From NCBI GenBank assembly GCA_963573305.1, contig OY754334.1, positions 92,625,848 through 92,689,847 of the forward strand: a stretch of DNA of 64,000 nt, written 5' to 3'. Positions 32,785 to 45,250 of this stretch are shown here, piece after piece; positions within the stretch are counted from its first letter, which is position 1; each line of letters begins with the position of its first letter. The notes below the pieces were generated by a model. The model made no database searches, had not been told where the DNA came from, and saw only the letters and a list, made by a program, of their open reading frames with translations. Position numbers and translations under genes: made by a program. The DNA is from Pyrrhosoma nymphula. Lineage: Eukaryota; Arthropoda; Insecta; Odonata; Coenagrionidae.

Positions 32785-32970
32785 AGGTGTACTTAGGTGG
32801 AAAGGGATGAAAGAATACTTTGGATTGGAATGAGAATATGTAAGACGTAAGCCGAAATGAATTTATAAACGTGTAAGGAGTCGAGGAACTGCGGTCATGT
32901 AAGATTGGTATAAAGATTCCTTAGTCCATCTAAAACAACCTAACCGGTAAATCATATCTAATAAACCCTT
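32785..32970 (+). pseudogene. LINE family D 3' fragment
   Basis: tgtaagacgtaagccgaaat then a 3' UTR with ttggtataaagattcctta and caacctaaccggtaaatcat, atctaataaac. The UTR matches 55.5 kb. Confidence 0.65.
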
Positions 32971-33275
32971 ATCGTTAGGGAAAGGCACGTTTAAGAGTGA
33001 TAAGACTAAGGAGATTAAGAGCGGAGAATGTAGAATTATTCCAGTAGGGGAAGGAAAGAAACTGGAATTCTGGACGACGCGAAGGGTGACAGAAGGTATG
33101 TAAACCTTAATGACACCCTTAATGGCGGGCAAATAGATAGTTGTGCGTAGAAAACTTCGAAATGGCTCCAAAATGTGGAAAGTAAGGTAGGGAGGAACCA
33201 AAAGCTTACCCATCACAGTGATAGAATGGCAAGAGATGAACCGTTGCAAGTGTTGCAAAGATAGAATTCTTTGAA

Positions 33276-33830
33276 GGTAGTTCGAGCGAAAAATTACTTC
33301 GCCTAGAATTTGATGAATTTGGCTTCTTTTTATAAAAAAAACTCATCTTTCCAATGATATCAACCCCTTGTCTAACTACTTTTTGAGCAATTTGCCTAAA
33401 AATATAAGCTGTTACACATGGGATAGATTACGGCTGTGCGCTCCAGAAGGAGAATATTGAAAAAATTAGGAACTTCTAGCACCCATATTTCGTCAAAAAA
33501 CTACCGGTGTATAGTTAACATGTTTTCTCAACTATTAATAAAAATTAATCTATTACTCACCGAAGTAATTTTTACAGAATCGCAAAAAAAACCTCCGGTT
33601 TTGAAGGGTTTTTCAGCCGTACGGCGTGAAAAAGTGAGTCAAGCTAGAGACTTATGTAGCTTTATTTATTTAATTACTGAGAATTTTGGTAATATGTATA
33701 ATATGTAGCTTTTTATTTGCGCCATTAATACTACAATATTTATGTCATACTTCTTACAGACGCTGAAATAAAAAATAACATGCAAATATGGTCTCCATCA
33801 TGACTAGGGAACTACCTCGTTCGAACCACC
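33276..33830. mobile_element. 555-bp DNA-transposon-like element, copy 1
   Basis: Aligns over its whole length, in reverse orientation, with 62712-63277 (shared blocks include catgggatagattacgg, ggagaatattgaaaaa, cacc..agtaatttttacagaatcg, ttaattactgaga and atggtctccat-atgactagg). Termini are inverted: ggtagttcgagcga at the left and tcgttcgaaccacc at the right. It is non-coding, so a MITE-like derivative is the best reading. Confidence 0.8.
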
Positions 33831-33834
33831 GAAA

Positions 33835-34850
33835 AGACCTTACACTTCCATTTTGTGTAATGTGCACGGGTTTTTTTCTATTCTTCTCTCTCCCTTGCTC
33901 TCGCGCCCCACCTGTGAGTTAGCCTCCATTTGTTGCGCAAGAGAACGCCGCGTGCAGGGCCCTTCGTGATGCTCTGCTGCATCTGCCGTCAAGCCGTTCG
34001 TATCCCAGGTGACGCTTTCCATAGTTCTCTCCCCTTCCACCGCTTGGGCCGGAGGCGCCAGCGGAGCGGCTTTTCGGCGTTTCGTCTAATGGATGGGGAG
34101 TCTTCTGGCCGTCCTGGAAGTATGTAAAATTTCCATTGGATAGAGAGGATTATTATTTCTAGAGGTGCTCCACTGTTAAGGTTGGTTAAAATGGAAGTAG
34201 AGATGCCTAACCAATCTTTGAACCCGCAGGCCCTTGACTTCATTCCCGATTTTATTCTTTAGCTCGGCATTCGCCACACCTCTATTCATCCCTTCCAGAC
34301 GTCGAAGTTAAGTACGACAACAGGGGTAACAGAGTGGTATACATTAAGGTGGGAGAGTGGGGATAGTTGCCATGATTCCGTTGGTTATTTAATTATTTGG
34401 GTGGGCGGCGCATAACTGAGATATTCTGCGCACAATAGGAGAGGTTGGTTGGGATAGAATTATTCGGGGAATGGATCAGTATTGGAAAGAAACCCAGAGT
34501 CGGCGTTGACCTAATCTAAACGAAAGGAGTGAAGGGATCCGTAATTTAACTTTCCATCTGACGGACGGAATATTACACTTAAGGTACTCTCCTCATGGCA
34601 CCCAAGTTGAGATCGATATTTCTCAGATGAGCATCCATCAGAGGCGAAATTGAATCGCGGGCCCATCGGTCAGTTGTCCCGCCCCAACACCGACCATATT
34701 CCCAAACAGTGGAAGTATTGAACTATGTCAGAAAAGGATTTAATATAAACGAATGCCTTTTCATTCATGCGTAGGTAATTTTTGTAATGAATAAATTTTT
34801 TTGTAATACGCCTTTTTCTTTTAATTTTCTTCTCCATTATTCATCAAAGT
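33835..34850. other. No gene recognised
   Basis: GC-rich patch 33900-34120 with overlapping ORFs on both strands. A short cgaagttaagtacgacaaca at about 34300 is weakly 5S-like (see rejected). Confidence 0.4.
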
Positions 34851-34854
34851 AGTC

Positions 34855-35440
34855 TACCGTTTTAGGGTAGGTATTAATGAAAATAAAAAAAACAATCCTC
34901 CAGAGTTTTACACTTCCTCTAGTATTTCCTTCTTCGTCTTATCGTACGTTCTACCCTTCTCCATCCCGTCCATAAAACCTATTCTCTTTCTTCCCCTTCC
35001 CCGCTTGTCCAACATCCTTCCCTTTATCAGGGCCTTGAGAAACCCATTACCCCTCAATCCCTCTTCCAGTCACCTTCCCTGCCTCCCCCTAGTCTCATCC
35101 AGAAGTTTTCCTCTCCTCACCAACCATTCCAAGTACTTCCTCATTTGTCTTCCTTTCCGTCCATCGAACTTATTCCATCCTCCTCCACACCCACATCTCG
35201 AACGCATGAGGCCAGTTCTCATCCTATTTTCTCAGTGTCCACGTTTCTGCCCCATACAACGCTACACTCCATATCAACCTCTTCACCAGTCTCTTTTTTA
35301 TATCCTTACCCTAGGTCCTCGTCATCAGCCCCCTTCTACTACCAAACGCTACCTTAGCTAACGCAATTCTCCTCCTTATGTCTTTACAATTATGCCCATT
35401 TTCTTTTAGCGTACTACCCTAGTAATTAAATTGCTCTTCT
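34855..35440 (-). pseudogene. LINE family A copy, minus strand
   Basis: Reading the minus strand: ORF2 text from the YLG-TLKENGH segment through RRIALAKVAFGS, KKRLVKRLIWSVALYGAETW, MWVWRRME and GRKRIGFMDGME-GRTYDKTKKE to a 3' UTR ending ctaccctaaaacggtagact. Frameshifts and a stop or two break the frame. Confidence 0.85.
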
Positions 35441-35609
35441 TTTTGCGGTCCAAAAAGTAGTACAACTCCTCTGATTCCGTATATAACCCCCTCAAAATTC
35501 TTCATATTAACCCTTTTTTATATTTCATTATCATTAAGGGCTGTTGAATGAAGGTTTCAATAATCTGGCATCGTATCCTGACACAATGAATGGGAATGGT
35601 GTAGGATTA

Positions 35610-36076
35610 ATTCATTTGAGTATTCTACCGGGTGATGGTAGGCTTTTCGACAGTCCTTATCATACATCCCATTTTCTGAAAAATTGTCTCGTTTTCCCTC
35701 CCAAAGAAGTCCCGCCATTACATCCCTCTTAAATCCTCATATCTTCTACCTCTTCTTATTTCGTCCAGATTTCCTATCATCTTCCTTTCTCTTCCACGCT
35801 ATCCCAGTGTTCTCCACTATATTACCCTTTTCAACATGCCGTCTCCTTTCAAAACGTCCTCCATCCATCACTTCTGCATTCTCCAAACCTCCGCATCAAG
35901 CTTCCTCTCCTCTCCAACCATATCCAATACCTCCGCGTTCGTCTTCCTCGCCACCCAGCTCACCATCTCCATCCTTCTAAAAACTCACATCTCAAACGCC
36001 TGAAGTTTACGTGCATCCTCACTGCGCAATGACCAAGTTTCCGACCCAAGCAGCGCCACGCTCCATATTAGAGTTT
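35610..36076 (-). pseudogene. LINE family B copy, minus strand
   Basis: Minus strand: TLIWSVALLGSETWSLRSED, FEMSVFRRMEMVSWVARKTN, EVLDMVGEERKL, then frameshifts and a 3' end with ctaccatcacccggtagaat. 5' truncated at ~36076 within ctctaatatggagcgtggcg. Confidence 0.85.
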
Positions 36077-36079
36077 TAT

Positions 36080-37695
36080 TCGAATGATGAGCTTTATATT
36101 TTATTTTCCTCGTGTAAGTTTTAAACATACTCTTGTCCAAGACCATACCAGATGAATTAATTGGAATAAAACTGCGAGGATCTCAATTATATCTTCTGAA
36201 TATTCATCAACGCATTTGTCCGCTGAGGGAGCGACTGTGGTGAGTGAGATTAGACCAGCATTCAAGTGGAAAGATGAAGACAAATATTTACCTTCTCGGA
36301 GTAACTTCAGCGGTGGAAGATTTGTTCACTTGAGTCGGAAATGGTGGAAGTTATTTCATTACGGAGATTAAATTAACTATGCAGTTAATGGCCATTTTGA
36401 GGAGGAAAATCCATGCACAGCCGTGCGCTTCTTGATGCATCAGCAAGAAGGTAATTATTTCACCATGTTTCCCCGTGGATGGACGTCTTGGAATTCAATT
36501 ATGATTTTAAAAAACGGCTGTTTCATCCTTCTAAGAAATGATACAGATCATTGCTTGAGAATATGATTGAAGTGTACAACCCTTGATGAAAAACTAGTCA
36601 CGTTCTTTAACTTGCAATAGTCTCGTTAGCATTACGTATTCAATGCTTAAAAACCCTGCGTTACACTAGCAGTCTTTTAACATTTCTGGGTTAAATCAAA
36701 CAACAAGTTATTCCACCATGTGATCCTCCACATTTAGAAAGGAGTACGTCAGTAGGGTTACTATAGTATCGGGTAATTTTATATCTTCATTTACGTGCAA
36801 GAATTGCGTCGTAAAATCCCTTACGGCTAACTCCCTGCCATTTACTGGCAAGAATGGATACGAGTGCACAATCCCTTGACTCACCATTATGAATTGAAGA
36901 AATATTTCTTTCATGTGGTTGCTAATGAATGTAATTGCTTGTACCAAAAATAAATTTGAGATCGATGAACGAAGAAGGCAGGCAGAGAGAATGATTTATC
37001 TGCCATGTTTTAATTTTATAAGTTTTTCAGTATTTCAGTGCGACCTAATGGCCGTCCTTGGTTTCACTCTCCACGTCTTTTGGTGCATTTTTTTTCTTAA
37101 CGCGTACAATGGGAAAATTTTATGCTTTTCAGATTGCAATAAACGTAAAGCTATTATTTTAAATGTTATTGAGCCATAAAAGGAAATTAGCTATCGTTAC
37201 TTTATAATAAAATGCAATTGTAAAACAAGCATGTAGGTAGGAAAAAGTAAAGGTCGTTACTACAAACTTTAAATGTGATGCTAATCTCGAAAACCGTGAG
37301 GACGCCATTGCTTGTGTTCTCGAGCAGTCCTGATCTGATAGTCCTGTTCCCTATCCCTTCAGGGCTCCTTGAAGGCCCAGCCACCAATATGTAAACAGTA
37401 CTCTTGCCCCAGGTAGTACTCGACCCCATGACCTTTTTAGTTTACGGGAGGATATGTATTCACAGGAATAACCGGAACGGCGTTAATCCAATTTAATATG
37501 GACTCGTAAATAAGGAAAATGGTACGGTGTGCATAATTGCCGGTTGATTTCAAGTAATTTTAACATAATTCCCCGTACTCCCTGTATTGATTATACCATA
37601 AATTGTATGCATTTTCCTCTTTGGTCATCGTTCCTCTGGGAAAAATAGTGGCACTGAAATTCCGGACTTGCTGGCAGCGAGGTAAAACCTTCCTG
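36080..37695. other. No feature recognised
   Basis: AT-rich. ORFs of 60-88 codons without signature. Confidence 0.45.
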
Positions 37696-37699
37696 TGTT

Positions 37700-37945
37700 A
37701 GTCTTCAGGTCTCGAGGCTATGAGGGGCGAGGGGATGCTCAAGACCATGATTTAGCAGAGGGTGTTGTAAGCGGGGAAGTGAAGAAAGAGAATAGGTTTT
37801 ATGGACGGAATGAAGGGAGGTAGGACGTATGCCGAGCTGAAGATAAAAATCGTGTGAGGATACGGGCCGGTACCTGCATAACATTGGTAGATGTGAAGGC
37901 ATTCCATCTAAATCTACGTTACCCGGTAGATCATTTCTAATGAAT
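37700..37945 (+). pseudogene. LINE fragment, A-type ORF with D-type 3' UTR
   Basis: gctatgaggggcgaggggat, gagaataggttttatggacg and gtaggacgtatgccgagctg, then a D-type UTR (ggatacgggccggtacctgc, ttccatctaaatctacg) ending ctacgttacccggtagatca, tttctaatga. Confidence 0.75.
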
Positions 37946-37996
37946 TATCATACTTTTATGCCTCACTCCAGGTTTCCCCGTTTACTTCCTTGCCTC

Positions 37997-38455
37997 AGGT
38001 GGCTGGTGAAGAGTTTGGTTGGGAATGTAGCGTTTTATGTTGCAGAAACGTGGACTCGAAAAGAATACGAGAATAGGCTGCAGACCTTCGAGATGTGGGT
38101 GTAGAGGATGGATAAGGTGTGTTGGACGGAAAGAAAGACAAAAGAAGGAGTGCTTGGAATGGTTGGAAGGAAATGAAACTTCTGGATGAAATGAGGGGAG
38201 GCAAAGTAGGTGGTTGAAAGAGGTAATGAGGGGCGAAGGGTTGCTTAAGACCGTGATAGAGGGGAGGATGTTGGGTAAGGGGGGAAGGGGAAAAAATATA
38301 ATAGGTTTTATGGACGGGATTAAGAAACTTAGAACGTACGCAGAGATGAATAAAGAAATATTATCGGTAGGTATGGCCCTGAACATGTTAAAATCCTCAG
38401 GATTTTAACTGTCTTCCATTTAACTGTAACCAACCTTAACCGGTAGATTAACTAT
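37997..38455 (+). pseudogene. LINE family A copy
   Basis: Starts at ggctggtgaagagtttggtt. Segments WTRKEYENRLQTFEMWV, MDKVCWTERKT, ETSG-like frameshifted text, VMRGEGLLKTVIEGRMLG and KNIIGFMDGIKKLRTYAEMN are followed by the standard 3' UTR ending accttaaccggtagattaac. It lies 50 bp downstream of another LINE piece. Confidence 0.85.
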
Positions 38456-38459
38456 TATT

Positions 38460-39000
38460 ACCACTGTCATCAAATCGAAAATGATTGCTGAAGTCTTTAT
38501 ACTGTATTTTTCCTCTGATTCCTATTTACAAAAAATCTCCTAGGGAAAATGCCCCCATGGCTGAGGAGAATATGGGATGTGTACGGGAAATGAGTTAGTC
38601 GGGAAAACGTTGGAGATTTTTTTGGACGCAAGGAAGGGAGTCAGAAGTGGGGAGGGTTAAGGGTTTCTGGCGATGTGTCGGAGTCCTCCCTTGACTCGCG
38701 TGTGTGCAGATCCTTGTGTGGGTGTGTGTGTGTTCGTTCAAATGTACCTCATGAATAATTCACTCACCCGAGCAAATTGGACGGGAAAGCTGTGTGTGGT
38801 TCGCGGATGGACCCCTCGCTCCCCCTTGGCCCCCCCTGGAACGCACCCTGAGTGTGGGAGTATCCTTTACCGGTCCCCAAAACATTGTCGCTGCCACTGC
38901 GGAAAGTGGCAAACGCTGTGGCACCCACCCCCACACACCCTCCCACGCACTCCGGCCGAAACTAATCAGGCCACGCCCTCCTAACTGCCCACTCTAGATT
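38460..39000. other. GC-rich stretch, no gene recognised
   Basis: 38670-38990 is C-rich with GT repeats (gtgggtgtgtgtgtg) and ORFs of 60-103 codons on both strands without domains. Confidence 0.4.
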
Positions 39001-39002
39001 CC

Positions 39003-39166
39003 CTATTCAGGAAGGCTTCGGAATTTTCCGAGTCTCGACAGGGACTTGATTTTGACGTCAAGTCCGCGAAAAATTATAATCTTCGCCAGAAATTTTAGAA
39101 TTTTCGAGGCTGTGACGTCACGTCCTCGTTATGGTCGAGGTCGAGTCCTTCCTGAATAAAGCCACA
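39003..39166. repeat. Imperfect palindrome (foldback)
   Basis: ctattcaggaaggcttcgg at the left pairs with gtccttcctgaataaa at the right. Inner parts gggacttgattttgacgtca and tgacgtcacgtcctcg also pair loosely. The left end contains aggaaggcttcgg, reminiscent of the ggcttccgcggtg foldback head. No clear flanking duplication. Confidence 0.65.
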
Positions 39167-39291
39167 GGGTATTCTATTTCACCATTTTCCAACACAACAC
39201 CCGAAGGTAGATGCCGTGGTTAGTGTGCTGTCCTTCAAAGCCGTATGGGGTCCAGGTCCGCGACTCAGGTCTGGTGGAGATTATCACTGGG

Positions 39292-39655
39292 TATTCTACC
39301 AGGTGATGAACGATTTCTTTCCCCAACTTCCCCATTTATGGTACCTATATCTTTTTCACAATTCTTTTCACGCCATCAAGTCTGTCCTTCGTCTCTCATT
39401 CTCTGTGCCACTCCTAATGCCATCCCAAATTCCTACCCTCTTCCTTCTCATCCCAGAATTTTCCCCTCTATCACCCCTAGAATTGCCCTCGCTAAAGAAG
39501 AATTTTCATAGAGAAAGGAATTGATGAGGGGGGTTTGAGAAGAGACGTAAAGAAAAGGCTGGTGAAAACTCTAATATGGAGCGTGGCGCTGTATTGGTTG
39601 GAAAATAACTCCATAATAGAGTTTTCACCAATCTTTTCCTCACGTCCCCCCTTAT
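39292..39655. pseudogene. LINE family B/C copy with internal inversion
   Basis: 39292-39483 reads on the minus strand as the 3' end (tattctaccaggtgatga hairpin remnant, ccctctatcaccc). 39484-39605 then reads on the plus strand as an upstream ORF2 segment (attgccctcgctaaagaaga, aaaaggctggtgaaaactct, aatatggagcgtggcgctgt). 39608-39655 turns back to the minus strand (ccataatagagttttcacca, atcttttcctcacgtccccc). The last two form an inverted repeat of about 48 bp. Confidence 0.75.
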
Positions 39656-40183
39656 ATATCTTATTTTATAGATCTAAGTCGTTAATCTTGATGACGACAT
39701 TTTTGCCAGCACCTTCGTCGGAATCTTCAAGTCTTAAGTGAAGCCACTTGAGACCGGAAGATGCCGCCTGGAATTCCATGCAGTCGTCTCAGAATACCAT
39801 GGAATTTTTCGCAGCCAAAAATCCTCATTTCCTAGTGGTACAAATACCATTGATGTCGGAGTCATCATCATGAAATCGCCTTAAGCCCCTATTGGTGTTT
39901 TTTTTCCTTTCCTCCCGGCAGTATCACTGCCAGTAACGTAAAATTCAAGTTTTCTGTAAATTCGTGTAAAAATCAAAAGCCCATCCATATTCGGAGGGCG
40001 CAATTGCCTCATCTGACGGTCTCTTCCCTTGTTACCAGCTAGTCCTTAAGTACACATTGTTTCCCTGTTTACCCATTCGCAATCTTGGTGTGACAAGTTT
40101 TGAAGTGCTGAAATGATTTGGAATCCCTCCGTTTTGTGGTCCAAGACGTCTTTTTTTCTTAGACCTCCCTTCTCCAGAGACCT

Positions 40184-40390
40184 TATTTATTTATTTATTT
40201 AAAACATTGTTCACATACAGCAGTAGCGCCAATTTACAGTGAAACATTTAACAATAAACAGGAAAGAGGACAAAAATACAATAACAACATACAAATCAAC
40301 AACGCAGAGCCCAACATGGAAAGGGGAAATATTTAATTTGTTGATAGGTGGGATATAGCTTGGGTGGTGAAATGGTTACATGATACATAA
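40184..40390 (-). repeat. Possible retroposon 3' end with (AAAT)n tail
   Basis: On the minus strand, sequence with ggcgctactgctgtatgtga, acaatgttttaaataaataa runs into (aaat)4-5. Tail-plus-unique sequence layout suggests the 3' end of an unidentified retroposon. No ORF is attached. Confidence 0.4.
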
Positions 40391-40399
40391 AAAGGATCG

Positions 40400-42100
40400 A
40401 CAGTGTGAGGGAGTGAATTTAGAAGGGAGGAGAGGCGAAATAAAGGTGAGCGCTGGATTTTGATTACTTGAGGCATATTTCGGATTATAATTATTTTTTT
40501 TTCAAGTATACATTTCCTTCTCGTTATTTTTAATACGGAGAAGTATTGAAGGATGGCACATTACCCTAGTGAGCATCGCAGATTCCATCAGTTCAATGGA
40601 AAAATAATCTCTAGATGAAATCGACTTAGGGCAATCATTACTTCCACCAATCTGTGTGCCAGTTGGAGCTTCCTTAGTTTTGTGCAATATTGATTTGAAA
40701 CCAGTATGTCGTTAATTTTCAAAAAGTGTCATCACTTGGTTGTGATGAAAATGGTGAAGTTTTTTTCAGTTTTCCGTTCGATAACTGAGGTATGAGAATA
40801 GATCAGTTCACATTGGGACTTTTTGACTTCGCTAATTAGTACCGTAGAATTGTACGTGCATAATGAAGCCAAAAGTTAGGGGCGAGAGCTTATCTCGCAA
40901 TAAGCCCAATGGTGCGTGGAATCAGACGGGGTCATGTGGGTGAGGATTTAACCGAAAGTTCCTCTCCCCATGTTATCCTACCAGCTATGCCAGCGCTCGC
41001 CAGTTACCCATACAATCAATCAACATCAGCGACAGTTGGCCACCAGCAACCGCGCGAATCGCCGCTAATCACGATCTGCCTTAGTCAGGAACCACGCTAG
41101 CTGATTGGCTCCGGAGATTTGGCGGGTGGGAAAAAGTCTAACTAATTTCAGTTCATCCGTGAATTTAGTCGAGACAGCTTCCATCTGATCACTGAGCCGA
41201 GTCCTCGTCTACCATTTTATCGCGATAAATTCTTTAACAAGCTGTGAAAAAGATTTTATTTTCAATTATCGCGAATCAAGAAATGTGAAAAACTAGATCG
41301 GGTTAGGGGACTCGAGTATCATTCATTGAAAAACTGGGAGGTTAAAGAAACTCATTGAAACACCGTGCGCTTATGGTGACATTGGAATAGATTCCTGATT
41401 AAAATAGGTGCATTATCCCCTGCCGTTTTTGAAAAATTGTAATATTCGAGTGTTTTCATTTTACTAGAACCGGATAGAATCGTACCAATGAATGCGTGGT
41501 TTTCTAATTTTTTCACCGTGACCTCATTATAGGTGATAAAGCTTCACGGTGCATAATTATCCCATCAATCTGCTAGATCTTACCATTTGTGATAGGCTGG
41601 TAATCTTGGCTTTAACCTATTTAAAGTGAGCACTCTGTAAGTTTTCACGAATGAGTGTTTTAGGATATCATTTTTATTTCTTCCGTCAGGAAATTATTTT
41701 TACAAATGCTAATTATTATATTTGGAAAAATAATGAAATGACGTCTCCCTGTTTGGAAACTAATCCCATTAGGAAGATTTTGCAAAGCTCTGTACACTAA
41801 TGAGTTGAGTACTTCATTCGTAACACTACACTTTGCGTGTGATCAGCGTGGTTTCTGCGTCTTTTTTGTTGTATTCCGTTGCAACTTTGATTATAACCTG
41901 TGAATTTTTGAGAATATATCACGTGTTTATAGCTAAGATACTGGTGCTGTGAGGGTAGTACCCATAAGTGATTAAAGAAATAATGGAGGAGGACGGAAAG
42001 TGTCGGCTGTAGTGGACTATTTTAGTTTCAGTAATGGTCGTATACCTATATTTTTAGTAGCGTCATGTGAAGAATAAAAAAATGCAATGGTGACAGAGGA
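40400..42100. other. No feature recognised
   Basis: AT-rich, no ORF above 63 codons. Confidence 0.45.
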
Positions 42101-42104
42101 TTTT

Positions 42105-42236
42105 AAGAAACTTAAAAGAGACCTGATGACTTGCAAGTAACGTGCAGGAAAGTGATGCGATGTCGCAGAAGTGGAAAAGCTAGAGTAAACACTGTCCCAA
42201 AACCTACCAATCAGCTGGTAGAATACTCAATAATGC
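42105..42236 (+). repeat. LINE family B 3' terminus
   Basis: ttaagaaacttaaaagagac then cactgtcccaaaacctacca, atcagctggtagaatactca, ataatg. The hairpin CTACCAatcagcTGGTAG is intact although the coding part is unrecognisable. Confidence 0.7.
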
Positions 42237-42239
42237 TGA

Positions 42240-43140
42240 TAATGATTTCCTACCAATGATGTACATTAATATAGGTAGGTACACGTAAATTTATAAGTCG
42301 TGCACATTCCTGATGTATGCGTGATATGTGCAAGAATCCTTGCTGTAATTTTTCGTAATGCATGTTCCAGTCATTTTGATAGCAGTGGCACTGCAGCCGT
42401 ACGGTGCTAATCAACGGTATGCCAATAGTTGATCGAGAGCACCGTTTGAAGCGGTTGGCACGGTTGCCAACTGTAGCACGTCGACAATGACTAGCGGACG
42501 AAGCAAACACCCGACGGTGACGTTCAAACAATGTTTGAAGTGGGAGGCTCAATCGTCGTAACAAGTGTCATTTAACGCCCGAACATCCCGCCTGATGAAT
42601 TCTTGTGGTAGTGTGCGCTTGACCTGAGCTGCGTGCCAACCCTATTTTAAATCAATGGTTTGGGAGAGAAGTATCAATTATATATTCATTTTACCTTGAC
42701 CGTTTGAGACGTTGCTTGTTCAACAATATTAGCATCAATTCACGGTGGTGTTCATGGAAACGCAACAAGTAGAGAAAACGAGTCGTTCTCATTAGGTTTT
42801 ATGAGCCGAGCGTGAGACTACAGTGGGTGGTGGGCTCGAACGAGGTGGAGTACGAGGACATCGGAAATCCATTTCCGTCCGCGAATTTATTTGGCGATCG
42901 TTTCATTTCCCTGTCCATCGCATTGTTTCGCCGTTTGCGTATTATGTGTGCGAGTTCATTCGATGACCGTGGAAAGTTAGGAAAGCTGGAGTTGACGCGT
43001 GCAACGATCAAGGGAGCGTTTAAGCGGGATTAAGTTCTCCTTTTCGCCACTGGACGAAGATTTCCTCGCCTTCACTGGCCACGTCCAGTTGTTCAGATTC
43101 ACCTACATTAACAATGGCGTGCAATATCTTTCTTACACTC
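42240..43140. other. No feature recognised
   Basis: A 104-codon minus ORF (42250-42564), rich in Arg and His, has no motif that I recognise. The overlapping 42799-43033 ORFs are composition. Confidence 0.4.
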
Positions 43141-43145
43141 ATAAC

Positions 43146-43413
43146 GTGGGTTTACCCTGGTTAGTAGATTGCGCAAGTCACTTGCAGCTAGCCATTTTCG
43201 ACGCAAGTTGCAGGTGTAGACGGCTCTGCAAGTCCTGCTTGCAGAACTTTTTAAAAGTTTCGACGAGTCGCTTGTAGAAGCGTATTTTTGCCTGTGTATA
43301 CAGCAACCAATCTGGCTCTGCACTGACTTTTGAAAACGTTTTCGTTAAATTGAAGTCCACTGCAAGCTCTAGCAGAAGAAACTTGCGGAAGTAACTTGCC
43401 TGTGTAAACCCAC
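43146..43413. mobile_element. 268-bp element with terminal inverted repeats
   Basis: Left terminus GTGGGTTTACCCTGG (43146 on) is inverted at the right as cctgtGTAAACCCAC (ending 43413). The flanks cataac and cataaac suggest a short target duplication with an indel. The interior is rich in cttgcag/ctgcaag repeats. Non-coding, MITE-like. Confidence 0.65.
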
Positions 43414-44800
43414 CCATAAACGAGTAATGATTGTATGTGTATGTGTGAAATTTATCTCGACAAGGGCTCTGACGATTGTGATGAGGCACCACATTTTGAG
43501 AGTTTTGGGCAGGAGAGATTAATTAGGCCAGGTTTGATCTTCGGGAATGATCGTTAAGGCACCCGAATATTAGTCCCAAAAGATTTCCGGAGCAAGTCAT
43601 GATAAGCATGGGAATCAATTTTAAAATCAATGTAGAGTACTTGATTTTACAACTTTAAAATATGATAAAATACTCTTATGACAATGCAACCTGGACTTCA
43701 TTGCGCCAGAAGGTTTAAATTTTATTTTTCTAGAGTCCAATTTCGAATCTGTAAATTAAGATAATCATGATCAAACGCACAATTTTGGTGTTTATACTGC
43801 TTTTTTTTCAATGTTAGCACCGTGGTTACTGCCGTTTTTGTAACCATTGTTGTCGTTGTTGTACTACACCCATCGTTCGTCTTCCTCTCCGTCCTCCTCC
43901 ACACCAATATCTCCCCACCCACATCATAGGCCAAAGAAGTCACGGGTTTAGTTGTGACCGGCAGTTATGTTTAACATTGCTCTCGATTACTTAGAATATT
44001 TAAAGTGTCATAGTTATTAAGGGAAATAGAATTAAGAGATGTATCAAGGGAAAGAAAAAAAGCTAAATATATACTCAGTCGCGGTGCAGAGTGTAAAGAG
44101 AGAATAGAAGCTGTTTCTCTTGACGTATTAATAATTTCCTTATAAATAATTATGCTTTTTCAAATTTGTGTCGGTAATTAAACTATGAAATGTTGCTATG
44201 CTGTAGTTTCGCTTCTACAAGATGTTCAAGAGGACGCATGCCGTAGGTATTACGTCATTCTACTCGCGATCAGAAACAATTCTCAGGACCCAAGGCTGTC
44301 GATATTCTCTCGGCGAGAATGAACCCGATCGCGAACTGAGAAATCAATTCCCCTTATAAAATTCAAGCGAACGCTATTTCTGAACCCTATTTTATTTCGG
44401 CTCCATTACCATGGTCGATGACAATCGATAATTCAAAGGGTGCTGCAACACCTTCGATAAAGATCTCCTGACTCACCAAATGCTACCTGTTTTCACTCAC
44501 TGAGTATAAATTCACGAGGTTTTTATGCCTTTCAAGAATGAGAAACGCAAATATTTATGTGTTCATTTCAAAGAAGTGATAAATATGGTAAATAAACGTC
44601 ACGGAATGGGACTTTTTATGAATCCGAGTAACTTTTCCCCTTATCATGTTTTTCGCTGTTTCGAAGTCCATGTTACTTCTGCTTTTGAATTTTGGTGTTT
44701 CTGTTATAAATTGATAATGATTTACCTGAGTTCTAATCCTAGCTGTGGTATTGTTGAATGGTCTGTAGAAATAATCTCCTTCTTCTTTGTATAACCCTAA
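43414..44800. other. Short LINE fragment, otherwise nothing recognised
   Basis: Only 43866-43925 (minus strand, ttcgtcttcctctccgtcct, cctccacacc) resembles the WTERKTNEE region of the LINE families, surrounded by a gttgtt/acc simple-sequence patch. Confidence 0.45.
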
Positions 44801-44801
44801 A

Positions 44802-44850
44802 ACTGCATAGTACCCTGCAAGCCATCTCAATGGTGCGTGGCTGGGGCACA
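44802..44850 (+). repeat. Conserved hairpin motif, copy 1
   Basis: actgcatagtaccctgcaag, ccatctcaatggtgcgtggc, tgggg. The layout CCCTGC-(A)AGCC...GGYGYGTGG-(C)AGGGG is shared with 45251-45300 and 63613-63672. Confidence 0.6.
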
Positions 44851-45250
44851 GTTTAAAGGATCAAGTTTTTTTTAAGATTGATACTCAGGTGTTATTACTT
44901 ACGTCTTTTACTACCTCGAAAAACGGAAAATTCGTCACAAGAAAGACCATACTCACTTTGGAAAACCATCAAATGTCGAACTGAAGAGTGAAATACACGT
45001 ATTATATTAAAAAATATTAATAAACGACATGTAAATGCTTAGAGATCAAGACAATCCCTAAAAAACGCCGGCCTTGCCGGTAGGCAACCAACTCCCGACC
45101 TTCTAGTGTTAATGGCAGTGTCGGAGTATTTTTTTTACCAACGGGTAAAATACCCTTACGCTGAAATAATCTAGAATTTACTTTTTTTAATAATTAGAAA
45201 CGCCATATATATCATGTATGTCATAAATTTTGTACTTATGCTAATTTATA

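Noticed and set aside
34280..34370. 5S rRNA-like sequence (cgaagttaagtacg)
   Set aside because: Only the GAAGTTAAG block matches; the internal control region spacing and 3' half do not.
42250..42564. 104-codon minus-strand ORF as a transposase fragment
   Set aside because: Arg-rich but no DDE/D spacing or helix-turn-helix pattern could be shown.
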